Part shown: piece after piece, positions 22,101-28,539 of the stretch
How the letters are laid out: each line of letters begins with the position of its first letter
Numbering within the stretch: position 1 is the stretch's first letter
DNA from: an uncultured Oscillospiraceae bacterium
GTDB lineage: Bacteria; Bacillota; Clostridia; Oscillospirales; Oscillospiraceae
Length of the DNA: 38,513 nucleotides
Reading direction: 5' to 3'
NCBI GenBank assembly: GCA_947589745.1
Contig: CANQCS010000020.1
Span: 1 to 38,513, forward strand
The notes under the pieces: generated by a model
Seen by the model: the letters and a program-made list of their open reading frames with translations, nothing else
The model's database searches: none
Told to the model about the DNA's origin: nothing
Position numbers and translations under genes: made by a program

Positions 22101-22783
22101 TCCGCTTTCCTCCCGCTGTAGCCCTTTCCGTCCGCCACCACGCGGCCCCGCTCCAGCTTGACCACCCGCTTGTCGAAGCGGTTGACCAGGTCCTTCTCGT
22201 GGGTCACCACCAGTACCGTGGTGCCCAGGGCGTTGATGTGGCCCAGCAGCCGCATGATCTCCAGGGACCGGGCGGGGTCCAGGTTGCCGGTGGGCTCGTC
22301 GGCGATGATGGTGCTGGGGTTGTTGAGGAGGGCCCTGGCGATAGCCACGCGCTGCTGTTCGCCGCCGGACAGCTCCGAGGGGTGGCGGCGGCTCTTGTTC
22401 TCCAGCCCCACCAGGTTGAGGCAGTAGGGGACCCGCTTGCGGATCTCCTTGGGTCCCGCGCCCACGGCCCGCATGGCGAAGACCATGTTGTCGTAGACGG
22501 TCTTGTGCTCGATGAGCCGGAAGTCCTGGAAGATGACGCCCACGGTGCGGCGCATATAGGGGATCTGCCGGTCCCGGATGTTGCGGAGAGAGAAGCCGTT
22601 GACCATGACCCGGCCCTCGGTGGGCTCGATCTCGCCGATCAGCAGCTTGATGACCGTAGATTTGCCGCTGCCGGAGGGGCCCACCAGGAACACGAACTCG
22701 CCGTCATGGATCTCCAGGCTGAGGCCGTTGAGGGCGTGGGTGCCGTTGGGGTAGTCCTTGTATACATCTATGAGTCGAATCAT
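22097..22783 (-). CDS. ftsE: Cell division ATP-binding protein FtsE
   Basis: This 228-residue ABC ATPase drives FtsX. All motifs are present: Walker A GPSGSGKS (residues 35-42), a Q-loop in VIFQDFRLIEHKTVYDNM, signature LSGGEQQR, Walker B TIIADEPTGNLD, and the H-loop VTHEKDL. The DYPNGTHALNGLSLEI opening and the PSELSGGEQQRVAIARALLNNPS block are characteristic of FtsE rather than other ABC ATPases. It is the first gene of the unit ftsE, ftsX, M23 peptidase, with a promoter at 22869-22897. Confidence 0.96.
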   Translation of the reverse strand: MIRLIDVYKDYPNGTHALNGLSLEIHDGEFVFLVGPSGSGKSTVIKLLIGEIEPTEGRVMVNGFSLRNIRDRQIPYMRRTVGVIFQDFRLIEHKTVYDNMVFAMRAVGAGPKEIRKRVPYCLNLVGLENKSRRHPSELSGGEQQRVAIARALLNNPSTIIADEPTGNLDPARSLEIMRLLGHINALGTTVLVVTHEKDLVNRFDKRVVKLERGRVVADGKGYSGRKAE

Positions 22784-22868
22784 TCCAAAGCATATCCTTC
22801 CCAGCTGTCACAGGCTGAAACTTTATGTAAACTGGTTTCCGGCGAAAACCGCTAAAAACCACACTGAC

Positions 22869-22897
22869 ATGATACACAAATCGACGGCTCCCGTCAA
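22869..22897 (-). promoter_or_regulatory. Promoter of the ftsEX operon
   Basis: On the minus strand TTGACG (22892-22897) and TATCAT (22869-22874) are 17 nt apart, about 85 nt before the ftsE start. Confidence 0.6.
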
Positions 22898-22924
22898 GGG
22901 AATATCGGCAAAAACAAAAAATAA

Positions 22925-23046
22925 TTGCCCCCGCCGGGGGCGGGGGCTGCGGGGGCGCAGCCCCCATAACAGGTGCGCCGCAGGCGCAACTGTTAATTTT
23001 TGGAGGGGTCTCGACAACCCCGGCGAAAATCCAAATGCTGTGCGTA
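22925..23046. other. GC-rich hairpin cluster beside element B
   Basis: No gene is seen. A GGGGGCTGC/GCAGCCCCC stem (22942-22950 with 22957-22965) is followed by a 12-position stem with one mismatch around GCA (22968-22979 with 22983-22994). These may be an extra end module of the neighbouring repeat element B or separate intergenic hairpins. Confidence 0.5.
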
Positions 23047-23707
23047 GGGGCCTCCGGCCCCTGCCACCTCTTTATTTTGTCGCAGCTTCGCCGCGCACCC
23101 TGGGGTACTTTTTGTACAAACAAAAAGTACCCAAAAAGTTGCCAGCCCTACGGGCTGGACCCCCTTACATTTTTTGATTTGTTTTGCGCTCGCCCTGTGG
23201 CCCGTATTGTCTAAACCGCGCCGGGTCCCGTGTATAGGGGCGAAGCGGCTACCCTAGTCTGTCCCCAAGGGGATTGAAGCGCTGGTGCGGGGGCTCATTG
23301 GGTGCGTTGGTCGTTTTCCTTAGTCCAACTGCCGGTTGCTCCGTTCCACTACGCAATTGGTAGATTTCCGAATACGGCTCGGGACCGACTGCGTCCTGCT
23401 CCGTTCCACTACGCAAAAGACAGATTTCCGTATACGACCCGAAAAGAAACATCCATCAATTGCGTAGTGGAACGGAGCAACCAGCAGTAAGAATAAGGAA
23501 AAAACAAGGCGGCACCCCCGATGAATGCTTTCTCTGACCCCTAGTTCAACCATCCATCTGTCCTTAACCGTCATCCCGGAGGGATTCTTAAGGGGGCGAA
23601 AGCCCCCTTAAGCGCACTTTTGGTGACTTTTCCTGCGAGGGAAAAGTCACCGGGGGATGGCAGGCACCCCCAGGGTGCCTACTAGCCCGGTAGGGGCCGG
23701 AGGCCCC
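23047..23707 (-). mobile_element. Large hairpin-rich MITE-like element, copy B
   Basis: This is the same architecture as copy A but in inverse orientation. The outer hairpins GGGGCC-TCC-GGCCCC lie at 23047-23061 and 23693-23707. TACTTTT-type hairpins lie at 23103-23132 and 23622-23651. Inner hairpins lie at 23142-23158 and 23587-23612, the latter CTTAAGGGGGC-type. The core 19-mer lies at 23337-23355 and 23397-23415 (60 nt apart), with its inverse at 23461-23479. The palindrome from 23397 to 23479 is 83 nt, as in the other copies. The stems differ in sequence from copy A while pairing is kept. No credible coding gene is inside. Confidence 0.72.
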
Positions 23708-23715
23708 TGCCCCCA

Positions 23716-24327
23716 TTATAGAATATTCTCTCCGGTTAGGAACCCCGCAATGCAGGCTGCCATTTCATGGCAGCCCCTTGCATTGGGATGGACGCCGTCC
23801 TGGAACCACTCCGGGTGGTACGCCGTAAGGGCGTACAGGTCGATGACCGGAATGCCCAGCCGGGCCGCCGCGGCCCGCACACCCGGGCACACGCCGTCCC
23901 GGAGGACGGCGGCGTCAACGCTGTAGGCCACCGGCTCCCCGTTTACAGAGAACGCCCTGGGGGGCAGCATCCCGATGACCGTCGGGCGGTTCGGGAGAGC
24001 GAGGTAGCTCCTGGCAAATTGCTCCCACTCCCGGGGGAACGCCTCGGGGTCCCAGTTGCGGGCCTTGGAGTCGTTGGTCCCCAGCATGAGAAGATAGACG
24101 CTGGCGGCCCGCTCCAGCGAGCGCCGGTAGATCTCTTCGCTGCGGTAGGGACAGTCCCCGCCGGACAACAGCGTCCGGCCGGAGAGGCCATAGTTGTATA
24201 CCCGGCAGCGCCAGCCCAGCAGCCGTCCCAGCACACGGGGATAGCTGTCCCGCCAGCGGAATTTCAGGCCGAAGCCGTAGGTGATGCTGTCGCCCACACA
24301 GGCGACAACGGTGGGTTTCCGTCTCAT
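23716..24327 (-). CDS. SGNH/GDSL-family hydrolase
   Basis: This 203-residue protein is an SGNH hydrolase, a family of esterases, lipases and carbohydrate deacetylases. The four consensus blocks are visible. Block I is CVGDSITYG with nucleophile Ser14, and block II Gly lies in YNYGLSGRT. Block III is LGTND with Asn85, and block V is DGVHPN with Asp177 and His180. There is no signal peptide, so it probably acts in the cytoplasm. The ATG at 24327 is chosen because GGGAGG precedes it and the GDS block then sits close to the N-terminus, as usual. The in-frame extension to 24501 looks non-coding. It ends 9 nt from repeat element B. The substrate is unknown. Confidence 0.87.
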   Translation of the reverse strand: MRRKPTVVACVGDSITYGFGLKFRWRDSYPRVLGRLLGWRCRVYNYGLSGRTLLSGGDCPYRSEEIYRRSLERAASVYLLMLGTNDSKARNWDPEAFPREWEQFARSYLALPNRPTVIGMLPPRAFSVNGEPVAYSVDAAVLRDGVCPGVRAAAARLGIPVIDLYALTAYHPEWFQDGVHPNARGCHEMAACIAGFLTGENIL

Positions 24328-24499
24328 GGTTGGGAGACCTCCCGAAAGAGATATGCCCCGCGCTGTTTGCAGGGAAGAAGACGGCGGGGCGGACGCCCGG
24401 TTGACATTTCCCGGGACATATTTTATCATGGTATCGCCGGATTGGGTATGATCTTGCGGACGTTGCTGCAAGGGACAAGGAAAGTCAAAAGGTGATATC

Positions 24500-24586
24500 A
24501 TGCTTTCGCTACAGAGTTACTTTGATCGAAACGATGAAAGGCAAATCGGGATCGCAGGGGGGAAATGGGAATGGCCTCAAGGATGA
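24500..24586 (+). CDS. Short open frame, possible leader peptide or gene remnant
   Basis: A 28-codon frame starts at an ATG with AAGGTGAT upstream and encodes a polar peptide (MLSLQSYFDRNDERQIGIAG, continuing GKWEWPQG). Its stop lies 16 nt inside the following gene, so translational coupling is possible. It shares the AT-richer composition of that gene. It may be the surviving tip of a transferred gene. I recognise no family. Confidence 0.3.
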   Translation: MLSLQSYFDRNDERQIGIAGGKWEWPQG

Positions 24587-25203
24587 TCCATCTGGCAATA
24601 ACAGATCTCATATCAAAGGAATATGAATACAAAGATAAAAACAGACTGGCGCTTGGTTCCGTTTTGCCTGATGCTGCAACAAGTGGAAATAGTCATTTGA
24701 AAATCTGCATCAACGATGGAATGAAAAAAACATATGATTTGACAGGCTTCCGTTCCGGTTTTCTTCCCAAAATTCTTGAAGATGACTTATATCTTGGCTA
24801 CTATCTTCATTTGGTACAGGATCTATTTTTTAGAGATTTTGTGTATGATCAGTATCAGTGGGATCCATTACCATCGGGAAATGTCGAAAGATTACATAAT
24901 GACTACGCACTGATCAATCAATATGTGATCCAAAAATATGCGCTTTCAAATACCATTACGGTTCCTGTTTCATTTGAGGAAGAACCTCTGAATAAATTAG
25001 CTTCTTTTTCGATTTATGAATTTCTTACTGATATGAAAGCTGACTTCCAAAGCCATTTGACCGGTACAACATTCTTCTTCACAAAGGAAATGGCTGATGA
25101 ATTTATTGCGTATGCTTGTGAAAAGTGTAAGCGGGAGATATATTCGCTGTTTCATGATTTGGATTGCCTAGATGAAAGAGCGCTGGCATGGCAGAGAAGA
25201 TAG
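24571..25203 (+). CDS. Zinc-dependent phospholipase C-like protein, AT-rich
   Basis: This 210-residue protein is tentatively placed near the zinc-dependent phospholipase C fold. The pattern is MASRMIHLAITD at the N-terminus (His in helix 1), LALGSVLPDAATSGNSHLK and then LGYYLHLVQDLFFRDF (His-x3-Asp). These could supply metal ligands, as in that family; this is a motif reading only. No signal peptide is present. Of two ATGs the one at 24571 is preferred because GGGGGG lies 8 nt before it. The gene is strikingly AT-rich compared with all neighbours, with codons such as AAA, ATA and TTT common, which points to recent acquisition. The stop is followed by 76 nt to the esterase. Confidence 0.6.
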   Translation: MASRMIHLAITDLISKEYEYKDKNRLALGSVLPDAATSGNSHLKICINDGMKKTYDLTGFRSGFLPKILEDDLYLGYYLHLVQDLFFRDFVYDQYQWDPLPSGNVERLHNDYALINQYVIQKYALSNTITVPVSFEEEPLNKLASFSIYEFLTDMKADFQSHLTGTTFFFTKEMADEFIAYACEKCKREIYSLFHDLDCLDERALAWQRR

Positions 25204-25279
25204 ATCCCGGTTTTCTATTTGTATCAAGATCACAAAGAACATAAAGCCATCCTGCGGCATAGAAACGGAGGCGCGGGCA

Positions 25280-26116
25280 ATGTCAAGGGGATATCAAGTC
25301 CAGAAACGGACCATCCCGTCCGCCGGGCGGGAGATAAAAGCATTGCTTCTGCGTCCGGCGGAGCCGGTCCCCGGCCGGAGGCCGCCGGGCATTTTGTGGA
25401 TCCACGGCGGAGGCTACGTCACCGGCATGGCGGGGATGGTATATATGTCCCGGGCCCTGCCACTGGTGAAGAAATACGGCGCGGTGGTGCTGTCGCCGGA
25501 GTACCGGCTGGCGGGGGAGGCCCCCTATCCGGCGGCGCTGGAGGACTGCTACGCCGCGCTGGTCTGGCTGAGGGACCACGCCGGGGAGCTGGGCATCGCG
25601 CCCAACCAGATCATGGTGGGCGGGGAGAGCGCCGGAGGCGGCCTCACCGCCGCGGTGTGTATGCTGGCCCGGGACAGGGGAGAGGTCCGGGTGGCCTTTC
25701 AGATGCCCCTGTATCCCATGATGGACGACCGGGACACGGAGAGCTCCCGGGACAACCACGGCTTCGTCTGGAACACCCGCCGCAACCACATGGGCTGGCG
25801 GGCGTACCTGGGGGAGCTGTGGGGCGGGGAGGACGTGCCCGTCTACGCCGCCCCCGCCCGGCAGACCGACTGCCGGGACCTGCCCCCGGCCTACACCTTT
25901 GTGGGGACCGGGGAGCCCTTTTACCGGGAGACCCTGGACTACATCGCGGCCCTGCGGAGGGCCGGGGTGGAGGCGGAGGCGGATATCTACCCCACCGCCG
26001 TCCACGCTTTCGACATGCTCCTGCCGTTCCGGCGCATCAGCCGGGAGGCCGCCGCCCGGTTCGAGCAGCGCTACCAATACGCCGCGGCCCGCTATTTCGC
26101 GGAGCAGCCCCGGTAG
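25280..26116 (+). CDS. Alpha/beta hydrolase, hormone-sensitive-lipase-type esterase
   Basis: This 278-residue esterase has the HSL-family signature. The oxyanion motif HGGG is at residues 42-45, and the nucleophile elbow GESAGG has Ser117. An acidic residue (Glu212) lies in GTGEPFYRE where the acid is expected, and the catalytic His242 is in AVHAFD. The LSPEYRLAGEAPYPAALEDCYAALVWL stretch is typical of this group. It probably hydrolyses short acyl or aryl esters in the cytoplasm. The ATG at 25280 follows a GGAGGCG site. Base composition returns to the GC-rich norm here. The gene is convergent with the patatin gene, with 21 nt between stops. Confidence 0.9.
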   Translation: MSRGYQVQKRTIPSAGREIKALLLRPAEPVPGRRPPGILWIHGGGYVTGMAGMVYMSRALPLVKKYGAVVLSPEYRLAGEAPYPAALEDCYAALVWLRDHAGELGIAPNQIMVGGESAGGGLTAAVCMLARDRGEVRVAFQMPLYPMMDDRDTESSRDNHGFVWNTRRNHMGWRAYLGELWGGEDVPVYAAPARQTDCRDLPPAYTFVGTGEPFYRETLDYIAALRRAGVEAEADIYPTAVHAFDMLLPFRRISREAAARFEQRYQYAAARYFAEQPR

Positions 26117-26137
26117 GCCGGCGCCGGGTGCGGCGCT

Positions 26138-27010
26138 TCAGGGCGTCTCCGGGCCGCCGGACTCCCCGGCGGCCCCGATAAACGCCTGGATGAGAGGCCC
26201 GTCCGCATAGCCCTTTTTGTACAGTTTGTGCAGGGCGGTCTTGTCCTTTTTCAGCGTGTCCACGCCGCAGGTGTCGTCGGGCGCCACGATGAGCACCCGC
26301 CCCTGGGCCTCATACTCCTTGGCCAGGGCGACGCCCCGGTTGTACGAGTCCGCCCGCTGCCGCATTTTTTCAGCCGCCCTGGGATAGCGGGGCTGGATGA
26401 GCTGCGCCAGCTTCCGGTCCTTGTCCGGGGTCCGCAGCACGTCCCTGGGCTTGGTCAGGAGCAGCACCACCTTGTCGCAGCCCCACTGGAACGCCTTCTC
26501 AATGGGGATCGTGTCCCCCAGCGCGCCGTCAAAATAGGGCACTCCGTTCACCCGGTAGGGGCGGCAGACGCCCGGGATGGCGCTGGACGCCTTCAGAACG
26601 CTGTAATCGTCCTTGGGAATGTCGCTCTTGGTGAAGTACTTGGGCAGGCCGGTCCGGGCGTCCGTGGCCACGGCCAGGAACCACATGGGGTCCGCCAGAA
26701 AGCGCTCGTAGTCCAGAGGGTTCTCCCCGCCGGTGACGCTCAGGGTCCCATAGATATAGTCCAGGTCCAGATAGGACCCCTTCCGGAGCAGATTGCCGGC
26801 GCTCATGTATTCCTTCCGGAAAGGGTACTTCACGTAGAAGGGGTAGTTCCGGCGGGCCTGTCCCGCGATAAAGGAGATGATGTTGGCGCTGCCCGCCGAT
26901 ACCCCGATGCCGATGTCAAACCGGATGCCCTGGTCCAGGCAGTAGTCCAACACCCCGGCGGCGTAGATGCCCCGCAGGCCGCCGCCCACGTCAACGATAC
27001 CAATTTTCAT
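26138..27010 (-). CDS. Patatin-like phospholipase
   Basis: This 290-residue protein is a bacterial patatin-like lipid acyl hydrolase. The glycine-rich oxyanion loop GGGLRGIYAAGVLD begins at residue 9. The nucleophile motif GVSAGS has Ser38, and the second dyad residue is Asp161 in DGALGD. The length and the VATDARTGLPKYF and LKASSAIPGVCRPY stretches fit the YjjU/RssA-like group, which acts on phospholipids or acts as a regulator. No signal peptide is seen. It has its own promoter (27115-27142) and a leader of roughly 100 nt with two strong hairpins. The ribosome site is AAGGAGG. Confidence 0.9.
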   Translation of the reverse strand: MKIGIVDVGGGLRGIYAAGVLDYCLDQGIRFDIGIGVSAGSANIISFIAGQARRNYPFYVKYPFRKEYMSAGNLLRKGSYLDLDYIYGTLSVTGGENPLDYERFLADPMWFLAVATDARTGLPKYFTKSDIPKDDYSVLKASSAIPGVCRPYRVNGVPYFDGALGDTIPIEKAFQWGCDKVVLLLTKPRDVLRTPDKDRKLAQLIQPRYPRAAEKMRQRADSYNRGVALAKEYEAQGRVLIVAPDDTCGVDTLKKDKTALHKLYKKGYADGPLIQAFIGAAGESGGPETP

Positions 27011-27035
27011 CCAATGTCCTCCTTACAAATGTTGC

Positions 27036-27103
27036 GGCGGCCCCGTCCGGGCCGCCGGTATTGTCCATCCGCCGCCGGAACGCAGCTGTGACGCTCCGGC
27101 GGC
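27036..27103 (-). promoter_or_regulatory. Two GC hairpins in the patatin leader
   Basis: Stems lie at 27036-27043 with 27049-27056 (8 bp, GGCGGCCC) and 27071-27079 with 27095-27103 (9 bp, GCCGCCGGA). They lie between the promoter and the ribosome site. Neither has a T-tract, so they are not simple terminators. Confidence 0.5.
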
Positions 27104-27114
27104 CTGTTTCATCC

Positions 27115-27142
27115 ATTATATCCCTTTTCCGCCGGTTGTCAA
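27115..27142 (-). promoter_or_regulatory. Promoter of the patatin gene
   Basis: On the minus strand a perfect TTGACA (27137-27142) and a perfect TATAAT (27115-27120) are 16 nt apart. Confidence 0.8.
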
Positions 27143-27187
27143 GGCGGAGACCAAAGTGAGAAAAATCCGGCCCACTAGCGGCAGCAG

Positions 27188-27224
27188 AATGCGGCCGGCA
27201 GGGCCAAAGCCTGCCAGCCGCATT
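27188..27224. terminator. Intergenic hairpin, possible ribU terminator
   Basis: A 15-position stem (27188-27202 with 27210-27224, one G-A mismatch or wobble position) has a 7-nt loop. It stands alone in the interval 27143-27308, which otherwise shows no gene. On the plus strand it is followed by TTCTACG only, so terminator function is uncertain. Confidence 0.4.
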
Positions 27225-27308
27225 TTCTACGAAGGTACATGCAGTACCGCGGGTGCGGGCCGCGGAGCACGCCATTTTCTCCATACGGTCCTTCCGCCAG
27301 AACGATCC

Positions 27309-27398
27309 ACCGTCACCGTGCGGCGGAAGATGGTGCCGCGGCGCGTTGAGAGCGGTGTGAAAGTTCTTTTTGATTCTTTTTCTTTCAAGAAAAAGAAT
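27309..27398. repeat. Short hairpin repeat, copy 4
   Basis: The copy runs from CCGTCACCGTGCGGCGGAAG through GAGAGCGGTGTGAAAGTTC to the terminal hairpin ATTCTTTTTCTT (27373-27384) with AAGAAAAAGAAT (27387-27398). The last base is the first base of the reversed stop codon of ribU. Confidence 0.75.
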
Positions 27399-27988
27399 TA
27401 CTGGTGGAGCAGGGGGGAGAGGGGCTTGTAAATCAGGAAGGCCAGGGCGGTGTCCAGGAGGCCTTTGAGGATGGTGAAGGGCATGTTGAAGCCGGCCAGG
27501 CAGGCCGGCAGGCTGCTCACCGCCGGAAGGATCTGCTGGTACGCCGCCAGGATGTCGTCCAGGGACATGAACTTCATGTAGATGGGGTAGGTGAGGTAGT
27601 AGTTCAGGGGGATGGACAGCACGCCCATGCACACCGCGCCCACCAGGGCCGCCAGGAGAGCGCCGCCCCGGGTCTTCTTGGCCTTATAGATGAGGCCGGT
27701 GGGCACCACGAAGCAGACGCCCAGCAGGAAGTTGGCCAGCTCGCCCACGCCGCCGGTGGAGGTGAACATCAGGTTGATGAGGTTTTTCACGAGGCAGACC
27801 GCCACGCCCCACAGGGGCCCCAGGCTGTAGGCCGCCAGTAGGGCGGGCAGCTCGGAGAAGTCCATCTTGATGAAGGCCGGGATCAGGAAGGGGATGGGGA
27901 AGTCCAGGAACATGAGGACGGCGGCCACCGCGCTGAGGACGGCGGCCACGGCGACGCGGCGGGTGTGCTGTGCGGATTTGGTTGACAT
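27398..27988 (-). CDS. ribU: ECF transporter substrate-binding subunit for riboflavin
   Basis: This 196-residue membrane protein has about six helices and the RibU-type S-component sequence. The N-terminal VAAVLSAVAAVLMFLDFPIPFLIPAFIKMDFSELPALLAAYSLGP includes the conserved DFSELP motif. KNLINLMFTSTGGVGELANFLLG and a C-terminal GFNMPFTILKGLLDTALAFLIY follow. S-components capture the vitamin and dock onto a shared ECF energising module encoded elsewhere. Control by an FMN riboswitch directly upstream supports riboflavin as substrate. The ATG follows AAAGGAG. The stop codon overlaps a hairpin repeat. Confidence 0.94.
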   Translation of the reverse strand: MSTKSAQHTRRVAVAAVLSAVAAVLMFLDFPIPFLIPAFIKMDFSELPALLAAYSLGPLWGVAVCLVKNLINLMFTSTGGVGELANFLLGVCFVVPTGLIYKAKKTRGGALLAALVGAVCMGVLSIPLNYYLTYPIYMKFMSLDDILAAYQQILPAVSSLPACLAGFNMPFTILKGLLDTALAFLIYKPLSPLLHQ

Positions 27989-28044
27989 GACAGATACGCT
28001 CCTTTCAAATTGTCCGAAGGCGAGCCATCCTCAAAGTGGACGCG

Positions 28045-28109
28045 AACAGCGCGCTGCCGTCTCTCGAAAAAGGGCGGCAGCGCGCTGTTTCGGGGTCCCG
28101 GAGCCGCCC
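28045..28109 (-). terminator. FMN riboswitch expression platform with overlapping hairpins
   Basis: On the minus strand GGGCGGC (28103-28109) pairs with GCCGCCC (28072-28078) and is followed by five T (28067-28071), a terminator. The 3' part of that hairpin also lies in a second, perfect 15-bp stem, AACAGCGCGCTGCCG (minus-strand 28075-28089) with 28045-28059. The two folds cannot form together. Confidence 0.65.
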
Positions 28110-28138
28110 AAGGGGGCCGCGCCGGACCTGTATGCGCA

Positions 28139-28254
28139 CATCTTCTTCCATCCAGACTGTCACTGTCGGTACCGGACTCACACCGGTTCAACGCCTCGCG
28201 GCGCTCGCGGACTCTACCGCCGGTGGGGACTTGCACCCCGCCCTGAAGATGATC
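28139..28254 (-). promoter_or_regulatory. FMN (RFN element) riboswitch aptamer
   Basis: On the minus strand the conserved RFN blocks appear in order: ATCTTCAGGGCGGGGTGCAA, GTCCCCACCGGCGGTAGAGT, CCGCGAGC, ACCGGTGTGAGTCCGGTACC, GACAGTGACAGTCTGGATGG and the closing AAGAAGAT. It lies between a good promoter and ribU. Flavin mononucleotide binding should lower ribU expression. Confidence 0.96.
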
Positions 28255-28274
28255 CGATTCGGTTGTCATTCCCC

Positions 28275-28302
28275 ATTATAGCCGCGGCACGAAAAAATGC
28301 AA
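28275..28302 (-). promoter_or_regulatory. Promoter of the FMN riboswitch-ribU transcript
   Basis: On the minus strand TTGCAT (28297-28302) and a perfect TATAAT (28275-28280) are 16 nt apart, just ahead of the aptamer. Confidence 0.75.
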
Positions 28303-28355
28303 GCCCTATTTTCAGAAAACCTGTAAAAAGCTCCGCCGTTTTGCCCACATGGAAA

Positions 28356-28384
28356 TTGACAGATTGTCATAAATCAGGTAAAAT
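28356..28384 (+). promoter_or_regulatory. Promoter of the ABC exporter operon
   Basis: A perfect TTGACA (28356-28361) and TAAAAT (28379-28384) are 17 nt apart. The transcript would start near 28391 and carry a hairpin repeat at its 5' end, before the gene at 28540. Confidence 0.78.
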
Positions 28385-28403
28385 AGGGGGCGCTATGGTC
28401 ATT

Positions 28404-28494
28404 GATACTTTTTCTTGAAAGAAAAAGTATCAAAAAGAACTTTAACATCGCTGCCAAAATGCTGCCAGTCTTTTGTTTCCCACACGGTAACGAT
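28404..28494. repeat. Short hairpin repeat, copy 5 (inverse orientation)
   Basis: This copy reads in the opposite direction. The hairpin GATACTTTTTCTT (28404-28416) with 28419-28431 comes first. CAAAAAGAACTTTAACATCG and the end CACACGGTAACGAT follow. It forms most of the 5' leader of the ABC exporter transcript. Confidence 0.75.
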
Positions 28495-28539
28495 ATATGG
28501 TTCTAATGGAAGAATCGCATTTGAAAGGGAGGAGATCCT

